From Neostapfia colusana (Eukaryota; Streptophyta; Magnoliopsida; Poales; Poaceae): a stretch of 64,000 bases of DNA. Location: positions 35,903,760 to 35,967,759 of the forward strand of contig JASWHV010000010.1 in assembly GCA_030760725.1 (NCBI GenBank), written 5' to 3'. Below, piece after piece: positions 22,499 to 35,592 of this stretch; position 1 is the stretch's first letter, and each line of letters begins with the position of its first letter. The notes under the pieces were generated by a model, which saw only the letters and a program-made list of their open reading frames with translations, was not told the origin of the DNA and searched no databases. A program made the position numbers and the translations under genes.

Positions 22499-23983
22499 CT
22501 GTAAAAATATATTTGAGAAATGTCAAATATTTATTTAAACAGTAAACCATTGAGTTATAACATAAGATATGTCATTGAACCCTTAACACTTGGAAACATA
22601 GTTCAAATTTTTAAACAAATTTGACTGCTGATCTGCTGTTCCCATGACAGCCCTGACCAGTTTCCATATCAATCTGATTTAGGCCAGGTTAAAAGCAAAA
22701 CCAGTCCTGGAGCTCAACATCAAAGTTAAAGTTAACTTCAATAGCTTTCCAGAAAGTATTTGGTTGGCCTAAGATCTGCTCTGGTTCAAAAGTTATGAGA
22801 TGTCAAAGTTAACAGAATTTCTGGGAACAATTGGACAGCACCTCCCTGCCTTAGGTACTGATTTGATCCAAGAATTCCAGTTAATTCTGTTCCTAATCTG
22901 ACAAAACTTTCTGTTACAAAGTTGTAACCCATCTCATAAGCTTCCCAGAACCACCTCATTTTCTATTTTTGGATTTTTATGCAGGAAGTTATGCTTAATT
23001 TACAGAGAGTCTACAGAGAGTCTTTGCTCCGTCCTGTTTTCTGGACAGTTTCAACTCTACTGCATTTTTCGAGTGGTTAAGGGATGAAACACCTCTGGAA
23101 CTCAACAGAAAAGTTGTAAAGCTCCTCCAAAGCTTTCCAGAAATGTATCATACGACCCCAACCTCGAAAGAACTCAACCTCTAACCTCTGATTAACTTCA
23201 GCCTTGATTTAGCTGAAAACAGAGTGCTCTGTCCTTAACATCCTATAAGTTGAAAATTTATTAACTTTGAATATCCTGTTCAAGGGAAGGAGTTACATCA
23301 AGTTTTACTACTTTGGATCAAAACCTTCAAGTTTTTAAATGATGTTGTTCATTTAGTTGGGTGTGACGTCGAGGCGTCACCAGATTATGTCGGTACTACG
23401 TCCTCACAAAGGAAAAACCTATACCGGATTTAGCCGGCTTCGTTAGTTCAGTGGCACTACTCGTCACTCGCACACGGATGCTACACGTCTACCGTTTCGT
23501 GGTAAGGCTACCTGCAGAAACTCAAACAATCATCAGACTCGGCTGCACACCGAGCCCGGAATCCATACAGTTTGTACACCCGGCCGTCATCACTCGCCCG
23601 GATGTTCTCAAGCCAAACACGCCTTGAGTTACGTGTTCACGTTTCAGACCACGTGACGGGGTCTCCCATGTTGCACCACGCACGCCAGGGACAGACGTTG
23701 CTCGAATACCCCAAACGACATGAAGAGTCGTAGAGGATATCAAAGCGGGTCGGGTTACCTGCCACCCGTGGGGCTCCACCCTTCAGCTTGTGCGCACTGG
23801 TGGACAGCGCTTACGTGCACCCCCCAAGACATGAACGTCCCGAGATGCACGATTTTCCGACATAACAAATAAGTTAATAAGCCACTTTCTATATACTAAT
23901 AACATCCTTATACGGGCTACTAACTCGTTCCTCACTGGATTTTTGAAAAAGAAGACCTTTGTACTGTGTTAAACCTCAAGCGA
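22499..23983 (-). other. Element C untranslated leader
   Basis: About 1.5 kb between primer-binding site and orf0. No long sense ORF. It shares short blocks with the leader of H (for example ACAGAGTGCTCTGT around 23220 and 53370). Probably holds packaging and dimerisation signals, which cannot be located from sequence alone. Confidence 0.55.
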
Positions 23984-23995
23984 GCTCTGATACCA
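23984..23995 (-). other. Element C primer-binding site
   Basis: GCTCTGATACCA on the + strand is the reverse complement of TGGTATCAGAGC, three bases inside the 5' LTR end. Confidence 0.92.
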
Positions 23996-23998
23996 CGC

Positions 23999-26900
23999 TG
24001 ACACGACCCCACTGGTCCTGTCGAGCCAGGATCACGCTGAGGGGTGCTGCGTTGCACAACACCGTATAACACACGTCAAAGGTACAAAGCGGAAGCGGAA
24101 GCTTTATTACATAAACAAGTTTATTAACATGTTTACATCAAAATAAGTTTAGTCCACACTCGCGGGCGTAGACTAAGCATCAAGTGCACGTTCAGCCCTC
24201 GAACGTGTCCTTGCTAGCACACTCGCACACTAACTCTGCGGCGTGCACGACTCCCACTCGACGGGGTTCCCCTCCTGGGGTTCCGTCTCCTCTTCGGGAG
24301 TCCCTTCCTCATAGAACCCTGCAAAAGCTTCAAACACAAGCAGTGAGCACGAAGGCTCAGCAAGTCTGACCCGTCTCACCTAAACATGAAACTTCTACAT
24401 GAGGGTGATGGGTTGCATGAGGTAAAAATCATTTGCAAGGACTCGCCTAATTAGTAGAACCTTACTTTCAAGTTTTAGCAGCAGGTTGTGGAGAACTTTA
24501 CGCTAAGGCACATGAGAGAGCCGCAATCAAACAAGAAACGCATTTCTCTCATGTACTTTGCCCAAAGTTGAAAAGAACTTTAGTTAGCACTAAGCTACAA
24601 CATATCATTAACAATCAATATCCAACTTTCAATCAGCAACATTTTAACATGTAACTAGCCTGTTCTTTCTACGTCACGGTACAGTGAACAAGTGGTACTC
24701 ACTGACCGCGAGGGACGGCGATTATAATCGATTTACACCTGCAGGGTTACCCGAACAACCCGTCACGTACGCCCGTACTTGATGTTGCCTACAACAACCA
24801 TCACGGACGCCGTACGCGACTACCTTTCACCCGTTAGCCAAATATTGAACCGGTCCCATCGTCCCGAGCAAGAGGTCCCTGCACGCGCATCTCTGTGCCG
24901 CCAGCTGATTTACACCTCGAGCTCTCAACCTACCCTCTGAACGACGGGCAATGCCTCAATACCCAGCTACCCGAGTTACATCAGTTTCCCGGTTCCCATA
25001 TAGCCGGTAGGTCTTCGGTACTGTTCTAGCTTGTTCAACAGGCCCGCACACGGCTCGGTCCTCAATCGACACAAGCGGAGCTACAGCACACAGGCCCCAA
25101 AGTCCTGCTGCCCTTACTCTCCGCTCGGTCTCATTTTCTTGCCATGTGTATCATGTGCTATCTCTACCCGAGCAATGTGCCTCTAGCCTATTCTCGCGAG
25201 TAGTTCCAACTACTCGACTTGTACCGAATCCTACTCTATCCTAGCAATGCAGTGGCTAACGGGGTTTGCAATCCTAAACCCCAACCCATGGTTTTCTTGG
25301 CTATGCAGTGGGGTTTCCAAACAAGACTCTGATGCACAACATAAAGAAAACAAGTATGTGCTCAAAACAATAAAAATTTATAAAATGGTTAATGCAAACC
25401 GGGGCTTGCCTTGCTGCTCTTGGTCGTAGGCTAGCTGTTCCTCCGGAGTAACGAAGTCTAGGACTTCGGGTTCCTCCTCGACCTTAGCGACTACATGATA
25501 AGAACAATGTATGTATTAATTAAATGCTTTTGTATTAACTTTGAAGTTGTGAAGTCTATAACCTTTACCAGATAGACCTAATGACTGTGAAACTTTTACT
25601 GTGGCTTGGTTACAACCTAAACAGAGACTTGGTCAAGTTTTAGTTGCAGCAAAGCTCATTTGAGCCCTCCACAAATAATTATGTCCTTGACCTTAATTAA
25701 AGGCTTTTAGGGTGTTCTAGGTATTTTCATGAAACAAACTATGACTTTCTGAAAACTAGATTTTCAGAGGGTTCTAATGGAATTGGTCTCACTTAATTTG
25801 GAAGTCTCTAACTAAAGATATGAGCTAAACAATTTCAGAGAAAATTCTGAAAATGTTTCTGAACATTTTCTATTTTCTCTGGAACAGTTTTACTAATCAC
25901 ACCATTAGGTGGACTAAATGAGCTCAAATGGATCTGAAATTTTTATGGTAGTTCAAGGATATTTTGGTGAACATCTCAGCAAAATTTCAGGATTTTCCTC
26001 CAAATGATTCTCCAGTTAAAATTCCTAACAGTTTAAACTTTAAGGAATTAATTCTGGAGAATTAAGGAATCTCATGAAGTGACACTTGATTTTCTGGAAA
26101 GTACTCAAAGAGCTGAATCCAGCAAAATTTGGTTCACTCAATTTGGAGCTTTCTAGCCAAAGTTATAAGGATTTGAAGTTTGAAGGAAATCTGAAAATCG
26201 GGGAAAAGTTTAAACTCGCGCGTGGGCCCAGGAGACACGCGTCGCACGCCGAAGCGACAGCACACCGCGGCCCACAAGGCTTTTGCGCGCCAGCACACCC
26301 GATCCCGGCCGCAGCCGGATCCCGATTCAAAATATCGGCCGCTGACAGCTGGGGTCCACCCCCTTCTTCAACCTCGCGACACCCGCGCTCCGCCGCCGAG
26401 GGACCCCGCCGGAGAGCTCGCCGCCGGCTGCTGTACAGCTTCAAACTTCTTGATTCTGGCCGCCCCTGCCTACTTTTACTTGGGGAACATGATCCGAGGG
26501 TCAGCTGCTCATGACAACGGCCGGAGCATGGTCGGCGACGAGCCGCCATATCGGAACGACTTCGGCCATGTCGGCTGATGCTCCTAGTGCCTCAGCTACT
26601 TGGGAAACCGGTCGGGGAGCATCAGTGGACCTCAGAGAAGGTCGACATGAACTCGGGGCAGCTCGGGGAAGGCCCGAAATAGGTCCTCACCGTGCGCCCG
26701 ATACCCCCCGTGCGTTCCGCCATTAGTAGACCTTGAATTACGCCGGGCACAGAAGTTCTCCGGCCCAGAGTTGTGAAGGCAACTTGTGCGTCACCGTGTC
26801 TAGTTCGTGTGGGAGTGGCCTGAGGCCCTCTAATCCTTTCTAGAGCACGAATTAAACAGAATCGTACCCGAGGGTCGTTCTGCACACAGAAAGGGGAAAA

Positions 26901-28043
26901 GTGGAAATTCGCCGCCGGTGAGCAACCACTCGAGCTGTGGCTCGGGGATGAGCAGCACCGATCACTTGCGCGTCCAAGGGTGCCTTGGCTCGGGCGTGAC
27001 AACGCCCAGGTTGGGCTGTCCACGAGAGCCCGAGGTGCGGCGGTTTCCAGTTCCGAGTTTGATCTTTCGGCACAGCCGATATCACTCGGTTTCAATCGAT
27101 TTCTATCAATGGGAAGGATGGAGGATGGTTGCTAGTACCTTGCTGGGACCTTGGAATGGAAAGAGGGAGCTGCGATCGGCTTGATCAAGCAGGAACTCGA
27201 GCGGCGGCGATGGCAGTGGGAAAAGCAGTCGCGCACGTCGGTAGCTCGGGAAATGGTGACTGAGGCACGCCGGGGAGGGAATAAATAGCTCGGCCGGCTG
27301 GCCTCCGGCTTGGGGCACGCAGCAGGAGCTGGCGCCGGCCGGCCCCTTCGGTGGCGCGCGCGCACAACAGCCGGGAACCGACTGAACTGTGGTTCAGTCG
27401 GTTTGCTTTGAGGCTGAGGCTGACATGTGGGTCCCACTCCTCTTTTAACCTCTGAAATTTATTCCTAACAGCTGTGGTAAACAGTGAACCCTATTCTACC
27501 CTTGGCAACTCAAATTATTCACCCAAGAGCCATTTGAATTGATCAAAGTTCAAATGAGGTTTGGTTTGAATGAATTTCAGCACAAGTGCAGTTTGAAATT
27601 CAAATAAAGTTTGAATTTCTCCCCCTTAGCTCATGTCAAGATCAACTCCAAATGGAGTGAAAATTGGTGTGTGAGCTCACAAAAATGTGCTGAGCAAGAA
27701 TATGCCTTCCACTTTTAAATTCAGTGGGTGAAAACAGTTTGAATTTGAATATGTTTTCAAACTGCCCCTTTCCTATCTACACCCAAGATGACCTCAAAAA
27801 TGTTTTGAATTTGGGTGAAACTTGGCATGGACATCCTTGGCAAAGTGTAGGAGTTTTCATATGTCCAGCCCATCTATATCACATGTGGGAAGTACCACTT
27901 TTGCAATGTGTGAGTTTGTTCCCTAATGAGCATGTTGATAATTGTTACTTGCTCTTTATTTGTGTTCATCATTTTTCCTCAAATGAGGTGTGTGGTGTGG
28001 TGATGAACACTGCAAATGAGTGTCAAAAACTGAGGCCCTTACA
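23999..28043 (-). repeat. Element C 5' LTR (4045 bp)
   Basis: Same boundaries and length as the 3' copy. Minus-strand order: start at 28043, hairpin 27376-27403, TATA-like TATTTAT at 27281-27287, predicted exon 1 ending at 27150, exon 2 25490-25410, exon 3 24318-24230, AATAAAG with CTTCCGC repeats near 24090-24112, end at 23999. The stretch about 25491-26210 is AT-rich and read as intron. Confidence 0.96.
24230..27287 (-). other. Predicted spliced LTR ORF of element C
   Basis: Exon 2 is 25410-25490 (81 nt, CATGTAG|TCGCTAAGG to CAGCAAG|GCAAGC). Exon 3 is 24230-24318 (TTTTGCAG|GGTTC to TAG). The phase-1 join keeps one frame, which encodes the motif EEEPEVLDF, then a Gln-rich end and EWESCTPQS. 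Intron 2 is 1091 bp with a GC donor. Exon 1 likely ends at 27150 (TTCCAAG|GT). Its frame is open from the TATA region into exon 2, ending FPFQ|V, but has no ATG, so initiation is unexplained. Exon 2 is the same length, and largely the same peptide, in D and H despite many synonymous differences. Coding is inferred. Confidence 0.5.
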
Positions 28044-28048
28044 TAAGA
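28044..28048 (+). repeat. Target-site duplication of element C, right copy
   Basis: TAAGA, identical to 12607-12611. Confidence 0.95.
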
Positions 28049-30244
28049 CGTTAGGATCCAGCAAAGATCTGAATAAGACTCTTATTCGGGATCCAATCAG
28101 ATTAGGACTCTTCTCTTCCCGATTATAAATAGAACCCAAAACCTCTGGCCGAAACCACAAACTTCTCTTTCAACTCCTGAGCCGACGACTTAGAGCCCTA
28201 GCCCTAACTCGCCGAGCAAACCATCGCTGAAGCAGATCATCGGAGGAGAACCGAGCGGTCTGAGGAGGACCTCGATGTAAAGAAGAACGAGAGGTAGGAC
28301 TTCAATATCATTGTGTTCATCTCTTTGTATCTGTTCTTCAATTTCTTTCGAACAGAAGCCTTCTCGTGGGCAGATCACTTGATGATCAGTTTGATCTAAA
28401 GACAAAATCATTGTCACATCCACCTTTGATCCGCACAACCCTGTCCATACAAGGCCATGCAAAAGCACGAACAGATCAATCTAATAAAACTAATCGTGAG
28501 ATACCATGCATATGCATCATCGCATCTAGTTTAAGGTTTGTGCATAAATATTGATTGCTGTGAATCCTGTATACACGTGATCCTACCTAGAAAGACAAGA
28601 TCAGGGAGCTGTCCACGACGAACTGCAGCAACCAGGTTTTGAGATCCAAGAACAACCGGAACCGCAAGTACAAGACAAGTGCTCCTTGACCATATTGATC
28701 CTATGTTTTGGGAAACTATTTTGTTTTGCGAAAAGGTGTGTGTGCTGAGTCAAACATGATGGGAAACCCTTTTTATAGGAGTTTACTAGTTTTGGTTAAA
28801 CCACCCCTGTCGTCAGGGAAGTTTATGAGTCGGGTATGGTTTTTGTTTTATGCTTCGCTGAGTCCATGGGATTGGGAAGTGAGATAGATGTGTCTAGCTA
28901 ACTGCACTCAGAATGATAATAAGAAAACTGATGATGTTAATGAACATGGATCGGAGGGAGATCTAGGCAAGACTGGGTTTGTGAATGTGGTAGCATGAGA
29001 TGGTGGTTTTACTTGCCGTAGATCTAAGGACCGGTTCATGCATGCACATGCCAGGATAACAGTGCCACCACAAGGCCAAATATGGGTGCGGCTTAGCTGA
29101 GTAATTAGGTAAGTTGCTAGAGTGTTATGGACTGTGGAAGGCGCGGAGAATGGGAGTCGAGCGAGGACTGCCTTGGGAACTGCATGGCACAAGAGGGGGC
29201 CCGTGGGTGGTAGAATTGGAGATTCTAGCCTGCCGGTGAAACCTTAGTGAATCCATACATCTAGTAACCCCTTTGTAAAGGCTATTTTGTGATCTCTTGA
29301 CCATACACCAACGGATGTGTACTGGTATAATGGAGGTTCTGCAGTCGCTGACAGGTGACGAAATCACAAACTTGTGGGTAAAGAGGTGCAAACTCTGCAG
29401 AGTTATTAAAACTATCATGATAGCCGAGCTTACGGTCACGAGCACCTGGCTAAACTGCCATGATTAGTTGGGATGGTTTTCGGGATAGTTATTGGGAAGG
29501 TTCTCGGTTATGGTTATTTGTTTGGAACTGTTGAGTCTGGATGATGAGATGGTTGCATGACTGTTGGGTCATGACATGAGATTGGTCTCGGTGTGAGACG
29601 AGGTTGATTTGTGAGATGAGATGGTAGCGAATACGAGGAGGTATTCGTGAGTATGAATAAAGGATTGATTAATGTTCGGATGGAACACGGGAAGTGATGG
29701 AGGTATGTTGGTAATTTAATATATGCTGGGATTACATCTAAAGTTAAGTTGCTGTTTATCATGATTTTACAAATCTGCTTTTCTGCAAATAAGCCTTTTA
29801 TGCCTACCTTGTTTATGAGCTGCATATCATGTGTTTTCCTGCACTTGCTGAGTACATCATTGTACTCAACCTTGCATTATTACTTCATCATCAGCAGCAG
29901 GAGAAGCCTACTATGAAGATCAAGTGGAGCATTATGGCGTGTGATCTGTTCTCAACCTTGCCTGTGGAGGGAGTAGAGATGGAGCCACTTCTGCTTAGTT
30001 TTGCTTCCGCATTAGTTTTTGCTTCCGCAGTAAAATAAAGACTTCCGCTGCATAGAAATAAGACTTCCGCTGTAAGCATGAGTCCAAGACTCATGAGCTG
30101 TTGTAATAAACTCTGTTATTCGTGGTTATATATATTCTGAATTCAGTTTGTGAAATATATGTATATGTGTGATGAACATCCTGGGCACACATATGCATTA
30201 GTTCTCGGTTCCGTGTTTTTTTCCACAGAATTGAGGGCGTCACA
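28049..30244 (+). repeat. Element B 3' LTR, right part
   Basis: Continues element B's LTR after the TAAGA duplication and ends GCGTCACA at 30244. TATA at 28124-28131. Predicted intron 1 is 28294-28590. Next comes exon 2 with a GC donor at about 28674, and an AATAAAGACTTCCGCTG block near 30035-30052. The flanking sequence at 30245 is the pol gene of element D (expected target duplication ATGGC). Confidence 0.93.
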
Positions 30245-31638
30245 ATGGCACACCTGCGGAGACGGATAGACAATGGGGAGATCAAATGTTTCTGGAAGGA
30301 TGAGGAGGGGACGCTGTGGTTCAATGACCGCATAGTCGTACCCCGGGATATGGAGCTGAGGAAGAAGATCATCGATGAAGCTCACTTTCTAAGTACTCCA
30401 TTCATCTGGGGAGCAACAAGATGTACCATGATTTGAAAAAAAAAATTGGTGGACACAGATGAAGCGGGAGGTAGCGAAGTACGTATCCGAGTGCGATACG
30501 TGTAGGCGAGTGAAGGCTGATCATATGAAGAAATCAGGGCTGCTGCACACCTGAAGATCCCGGCATGGAAATGGGAAGATGTGAGCATGGATTTAATTGT
30601 GGGATTACCTCTGACGTCCAACAAGCATGATTCCATTTGGGTAATCGTTGACCGTTTAAGCAAGACGGCTCACTTCATCCCGGTGCATACACGCTACAAT
30701 GCCGGCAAATATGCGGAGCTGTACATAGCAAAGATTCTACGCTTATATGGCGTACCCAAGACCATCGTCTCAGATTGAGGTGCATTATTTGTATCTCGCT
30801 TTTGGGAGCAGCTACACGCTGCATTGGGTACCAAGCTGATTAGGAGCTCGGCCTATCACCCTCAGACAGATGGCCAAACAGAGAGGGTGAATCAAGTATT
30901 GGAAGACATGTTGAGAGCATGTGCCATCCACCACGGTAGGATCTGGGATGATCACCTACCGTTAGGGGAATTCTCGTACAACAACGGCTATCAGGCGAGT
31001 ATCAAGATGGCACCCTACGAAGCTCTCTACGGTCACAAATGCCGGACCCCATTAAACTGGTGCAAGTCCGGTGAAAGGGTCACATTCGGGTTGATGTGGT
31101 GAACGACGCCGAAGAGCGTGTTCGGACAATTCATGTCAATTTGAAGGCCGCTCAATCCCAGCAAAAGAGCTACGCTGATAAGAAGCGTAGGCCGTTGCAC
31201 TTTAACGTCGGTGAACACGTGTACCTCCGTGTATCTCCGATGAAGGGCGTGCACCGGTTCGGCGTGAAGGGGAAACTCGCTCCCCGTTTCATTGGACCCT
31301 ATGCTATCACCGAGAAGTGTGGACCAGTGGCGTATAGATTGGAGCTACCGGCATCACTTACTGGTGTCCATGATGTTTTCCATGTTTCACAACTGAGAAA
31401 ATGTCTGAAGCATACCGCTGCTGTTCCTACCGAAGACATCAGCGAACTGCAACCGGATTTAACGTATGATGAATATCCGGTGGCAATTCTTGATGAGAAA
31501 GCCCGGACCACGCGTAGCCGAACGTTGTGGTTCTACAAGATACTCTGGAGCAACCACACCACCGAAGAAGCGATGTGGGAGAGCGAGGAATTCCTTCGCT
31601 CAAATTACCCGGAGTTCATGGCGTCTCAGCACGGGTAA
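30245..31638 (+). pseudogene. Element D: pol 3' part, integrase plus chromodomain, broken
   Basis: Begins in the linker before integrase (AHLRRRIDNGE, matching C's SHLRRRVDSGE), exactly where B inserted. The rest of pol lies left of the window. Damage: a one-base shift near 30393 before IHLGSN, a two-base loss near 30548 in GLLQPL, TGA at 30776-30778 replacing Arg of SDRG, and a shift near 31085. The final frame 31096-31638 is open through the SH3-like region and chromodomain (EEAMWESEEFLRSNYPEF). Most like C in this window. Confidence 0.9.
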
Positions 31639-31689
31639 GTCCCTGTTACATCGCTGTCTCTTCTTTTGTAATCTCGGGACGAGATTCTT

Positions 31690-31704
31690 TTAAGGGGGGA
31701 GGGA
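31690..31704 (+). other. Element D polypurine tract
   Basis: TTAAGGGGGGAGGGA directly before the LTR start TGTAAAAGCC. Confidence 0.85.
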
Positions 31705-32483
31705 TGTAAAAGCCTAAGAAAAGGGACTTGCAAAAACTTTTCATCACCTCACAACACCACAGTTTTTGTTGTGGATATCTTGTGAAAAATTGTGAAGAGC
31801 AAGTAACCTCCATCAAAAGAGTGATTAGAGGAGAAAGCCCTAACTTTCACAAAGTAGGATTTCTACACATGAACATGAGAGGTTGAGCTCACCCCTAGAA
31901 CTTAAAAAGTCTTGTGAAGGTTCAGGCCAAATTTCATGCAAATCCAACACTTTTTGAGGCACTTTTGGAGACAATTCAAAAAGAGGCCAATTTGAATGTA
32001 AATTCAAATTGCAGCAACTTTCAGCACTTGGATTCAAAAGTTAGCTTAATATTCAAACTCAGCATATTTTTATGAGTTGGTCCACCAGTTTTCATTCCCA
32101 TTGGACTTCATCTTGTCTGGAGCTAAATTTGCAAGAATTCAAAACTGAATTTGAATTTCAGTTCAAATGTGAAGCAAATTCAGCCAAACAAAGTTGAAGT
32201 TTGAGAACTCAAATTCAAACCAAGACTTGGGGGCTAAGTATCTCATTCAATGTTTAGTAGCTTGGATATTTGCAGCACAAGGGGGAGAAAGAATTGGAGA
32301 GGAGAAGAGGGCCCACTTGTCAGTAGACTTAGCACAGAAGCATCCTCAGCCGACTCTCTCTCGACCGAGCACGCTCGCCAGCTGCGGCCAGCATCGGCGC
32401 CCGACCGCCTCAGCGGGCCAGCTCCTGCTTCGGCGTAGGAGGTGGCACAACAGGTGTCGCGCCCTCCACCGCCCTCAGTGTCC

Positions 32484-32490
32484 TATAAAA
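32484..32490 (+). promoter_or_regulatory. TATA box of element D LTR
   Basis: TATAAAA in the context GTGTCCTATAAAAGGC, about 780 bp into the LTR at the edge of the GC-rich block. Confidence 0.7.
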
Positions 32491-35250
32491 GGCACGAGAC
32501 CACCGGCGAGTTTCTATTTTCGCGAGTTCCCGCAACCAGCCACCTAATCGCCCGAGCTCTGATCGCTTGCCAACTGAGCTGTGATCATCCTACGGCCTCG
32601 ACCTCCATAGGAAAGTTGAGCGCTAGCTTGTCCTCGAGACCACCGTGCAAACCGTTCCAAGGTTCGACCTTTGTGCGCGGAGAATTTTCCAGTTTAGGGC
32701 GGGGAGCTCATTTCGGGACCCGATTAGATTTAGGAGAAATTCGGGAAGATTGTTGGGTGGGAGGTCGAACGGATCTGTGAGAGAGCATGTAGAGGTTCTT
32801 GCGACCCTTCTCGATCAAAACCCGGAAGGAAACCACCGCCGGAACCCTAGGTTCACCATAGAACAGTTTGGCGGAATAGGGGGTCGCCGGTGAGGTCCGG
32901 GTTGCCGGCCGTTTCGGTTCCAACCGAGGTCAGGCCAAGCTTCCCGAGGTCCCCCTGAACGTGGTGACGCGATTAGCGCGCGAAGGAGATGGTCAGGAGG
33001 GCGGGGACACGTTGCCGAGGTAGCACAGAGGCATAGAGCTCGTCGCCGGCAAGCTACGGCGGTTAGCTGGCGGCGGCATGGTGTCCAGCGTGTTCAGCGT
33101 CCGAAATTAGGTGGGGGCGGCGAGTCTCACCACCGCCTGCGAGCTAGATCGCCGGGAACGCCGACCTCGTTAGAGCTTCAGCGGCTCGGGGCGGCGGCGT
33201 CGGGAGGTAGACGAAGGGCGGGGTCCCACATGTCAGCCTCTGTGCAAATCACGCGCGAGCGCACGGTTAGTTCAAATTAAACAGGCGGGCCCCGCTGTCA
33301 GCCTCTGGTTTAGCGCGGGGAGAGGATTCTCTGTAGGAAAATAATTCAGGGATCAGCTCAAACTTTAGAACTTCATAACATTGTGTAGGAAGCTCCAAAT
33401 TCAGTGAACCAAATTTTGCTGAACTCAGGATTTTGAGTACTTTCCAGAAATACCAATCTCAACTCATGAAACCTAATAGTTTTCCAGAATTAATTCCCTA
33501 AATTTTAAACTGTTGGGAATTTTATCTGGAGAATTACTTCATGAAAAATTCTGAAATTTGGCTGAGAGGTTCATTGGAAAATCCTTGCGTCACAGTAGAA
33601 ATTTCAGACACATCCAAGTTCATTTAGTCCCCCTAATGGTGTGATTAAGTGAACTTCCCTGAGAAAGTAGAAAAATGTACAAAAACATTTTTCAGATTTT
33701 CTCAAATTTGTTTAGGGCATAACTTCCTCTAGAATTCTTCAAATAACATGAAACCAATTCCATTAGAACCATATTAAGTTCTAGTTTCTATAAAGTAATG
33801 ATTGGAGCCATGAAAATCCCTGGAATTACTTAGAGGCTCAATTATTGACCAAATAGGCTTTTATTTGTACAAAGATCAAATGAACTTTGTTTCAAATGTA
33901 ACTTTGTCAAGACTCTCGTTAGGACCCTACCAAGCCACCATAAAAATTTCAGAACCAAAGGGAAGGGTTAGCTAGAGTTATAGTAATTACTTATTCAAGT
34001 ACACATTGCATTTAAATTGACATATAGCATATCATTAACGTGTAGTCGCTGAAGGCGAGGAGACACCGGAAGTACTTGACTTCCTCCTTCCGGACAAAGA
34101 CCTAACCACTGAACAGCAGCAACAAGGCAAGCTCTGGTTTGCATTAACCCTTTTTAAAAAGTTTTACGTTGTTTACAGGTCTAATGTGAAGTATGTATGT
34201 GCATTAGGTGTAGGGTGGATGAAACCCAAATGCATAACCAGATGTTTCCCATAAGAGTGAGGGTAGTGTCTAAGGCCTCGAGTAGACAGGCTATGCTTAA
34301 TGATTCATAGGACTTCGGTACAAGTCGAGTAGTTGGAACCTATTCGCGAGTTAGGCTTGGGACACACGAGATTTGTTCGAGTGATGTGAGATCACTTTAG
34401 TAACGAAAATGAGACTAGGCAGGGGCTAGGGTGCAGCAAGAGGAAGACTTGTGTGTGCAGCCCTGTCCGTGTCGATTGAGGAGCGATCCATGTGCGGCCC
34501 TGCTGAACAAGTATTGAACGTACCGAAGGCATATCGGATATATGGGCCCCGATAAACCGATGTAACCTAAACCTCCGGGCGTCGAGGCATAACGCACTGA
34601 TTTATAGGTGTAGGCTGAGGGCAGCAAGGTGGAAATCGGCTAACGGGCATAGAGAGATGCTCCGTGTAGGGAACCCCCTGCTCGTTTCGGTGCGATCGGT
34701 TCGACGTTTGGGCTGTTGGGTGAAAGGTTGTCCCATACGACATCGAGTGAGCGTGCTGTGCAGCTCCATGGGTGGACGTACGTGACGTGCTCTCTGGGTG
34801 TCCCTGCAGGTGTATATCAAGTCGATTCGCCGTCTGTCACGGTGACGAGTACCGCTTGTTCACTGCGTCGTAACGTAGATAATTTATAGGATGTTATGAT
34901 TCAATTCTGCTGTATGATATAATTGTATTGCTACATGTCTGCCACTAAATATTGCTTACTAAATTTCAGATTCCTGAACTGTTAATTTGTTGCTAAAAGA
35001 TGAATTAAGGATGAACTTGTAGGCGTGTCCATTTGTTGCAATGTTACTATCCTATGTTCATTGTACACCTCATGTAGAGTTTCATGCCTAGGCGAGTCGG
35101 TTAGGTCTTGTTCAGCCCTCGTGCTCATGGTTGCTGCTTAAGTGTTTTTCAGGTGAGGAGCCACCCACGGACTCAGGTTACGAGTCCACCGGCGAGGGTT
35201 ACCCTCCGTCGGGGACTACGGCTGAGTGGGAGCCATACACGCCGCGCTGA
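32491..35250 (+). other. Predicted spliced LTR ORF of element D
   Basis: Exon 1 probably ends at 32661 (TTCCAAG|GTTCG). Exon 2 is 34046-34126 (GTGTAG|TCGCTG to CAACAAG|GCAAGC, 81 nt). Exon 3 is 35153-35250 (TTTTTCAG|GTGAGG to TGA). The frame is open throughout and encodes EETPEVLDF, a QQQQ run and EWEPYTPR before the stop. Intron 2 is 1026 bp with a GC donor. As in C, exon 1 is open in phase but has no ATG. See the matching entries for C, H and I. Confidence 0.5.
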
Positions 35251-35507
35251 GCTGAGGGGTGCAGCTAGTGTGGGTTGCCCTAGGGCTGGGCATCCAACTT
35301 TTGCTAGATAGGCAGGCGTGAGTTGTACAAATAGACTTCCGCTGTGTAATATAAACAATAGTTTGTAACTGAAGATTGTACCTGTTTGTACAGTTCAGTT
35401 AGTTTCCCATGTAATAAAAATGTGTCCTTATGATGTGTGCTGTCAGATGTCGCATCGTGCAGCACCACCCTCTACGATCCTGGATGAGCGGATTCCGGTC
35501 CGCCACA

Positions 35508-35592
35508 CTTTCTCCATTTCTACTTTTTTTTATAATGTTTCTCTACATGAAAAATGTATGCAATGCATGGAAATGAATTTGAGGGTGTTACA
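35508..35592 (-). repeat. Element E 3' LTR, first 85 bp
   Basis: On the minus strand it starts TGTAACACCCTCAAATTC next to a polypurine tract (35593-35607) and is cut by element D at 35507. The rest of the LTR must lie left of D, outside the window. The start resembles LTR F (TGTGACACCCTCAATTTTG, then a shared GTAGAGAAA), so E belongs to the same broad family as B and F. Confidence 0.8.

Larger units (their letters stand above)
12612..28043 (-). mobile_element. Element C: complete chromovirus-type Ty3/gypsy retrotransposon
   Basis: A 15,432-bp insertion with 5-bp target duplications, two 4045-bp LTRs, initiator-Met-type primer-binding site, orf0, single-frame gag-pol, and polypurine tract. 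On the minus strand the order is 5' LTR, leader, orf0, gag-protease-RT-RNase H-integrase-chromodomain, 3' LTR. The LTRs align without any net length change. The only difference I noticed is C at 13392 versus T at 24779. This points to a very recent insertion. The only obvious functional defect found is the protease active-site change described under gag-pol. Confidence 0.97.
31705..35507 (+). repeat. Element D 3' LTR (3803 bp)
   Basis: Runs from TGTAAAAGCCTAAG to GGTCCGCCACA. It then abuts CTTTC of element E's LTR (expected target duplication). TATAAAA at 32484-32490, GC-rich block 32330-33310, predicted exons to 35250, and ACTTCCGCTG near 35334. The stretches 33310-34045 and 34127-35152 are read as introns. 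Same family as the 5' LTR of H (48558-52415), in direct orientation. Confidence 0.93.

Noticed and set aside
32442..32893. Stand-alone ORFs in D's LTR promoter region as host gene exons
   Set aside because: They span or abut the TATA box, lack ATG, and occur in the LTR family; at most they are the 5' part of the LTR transcript.
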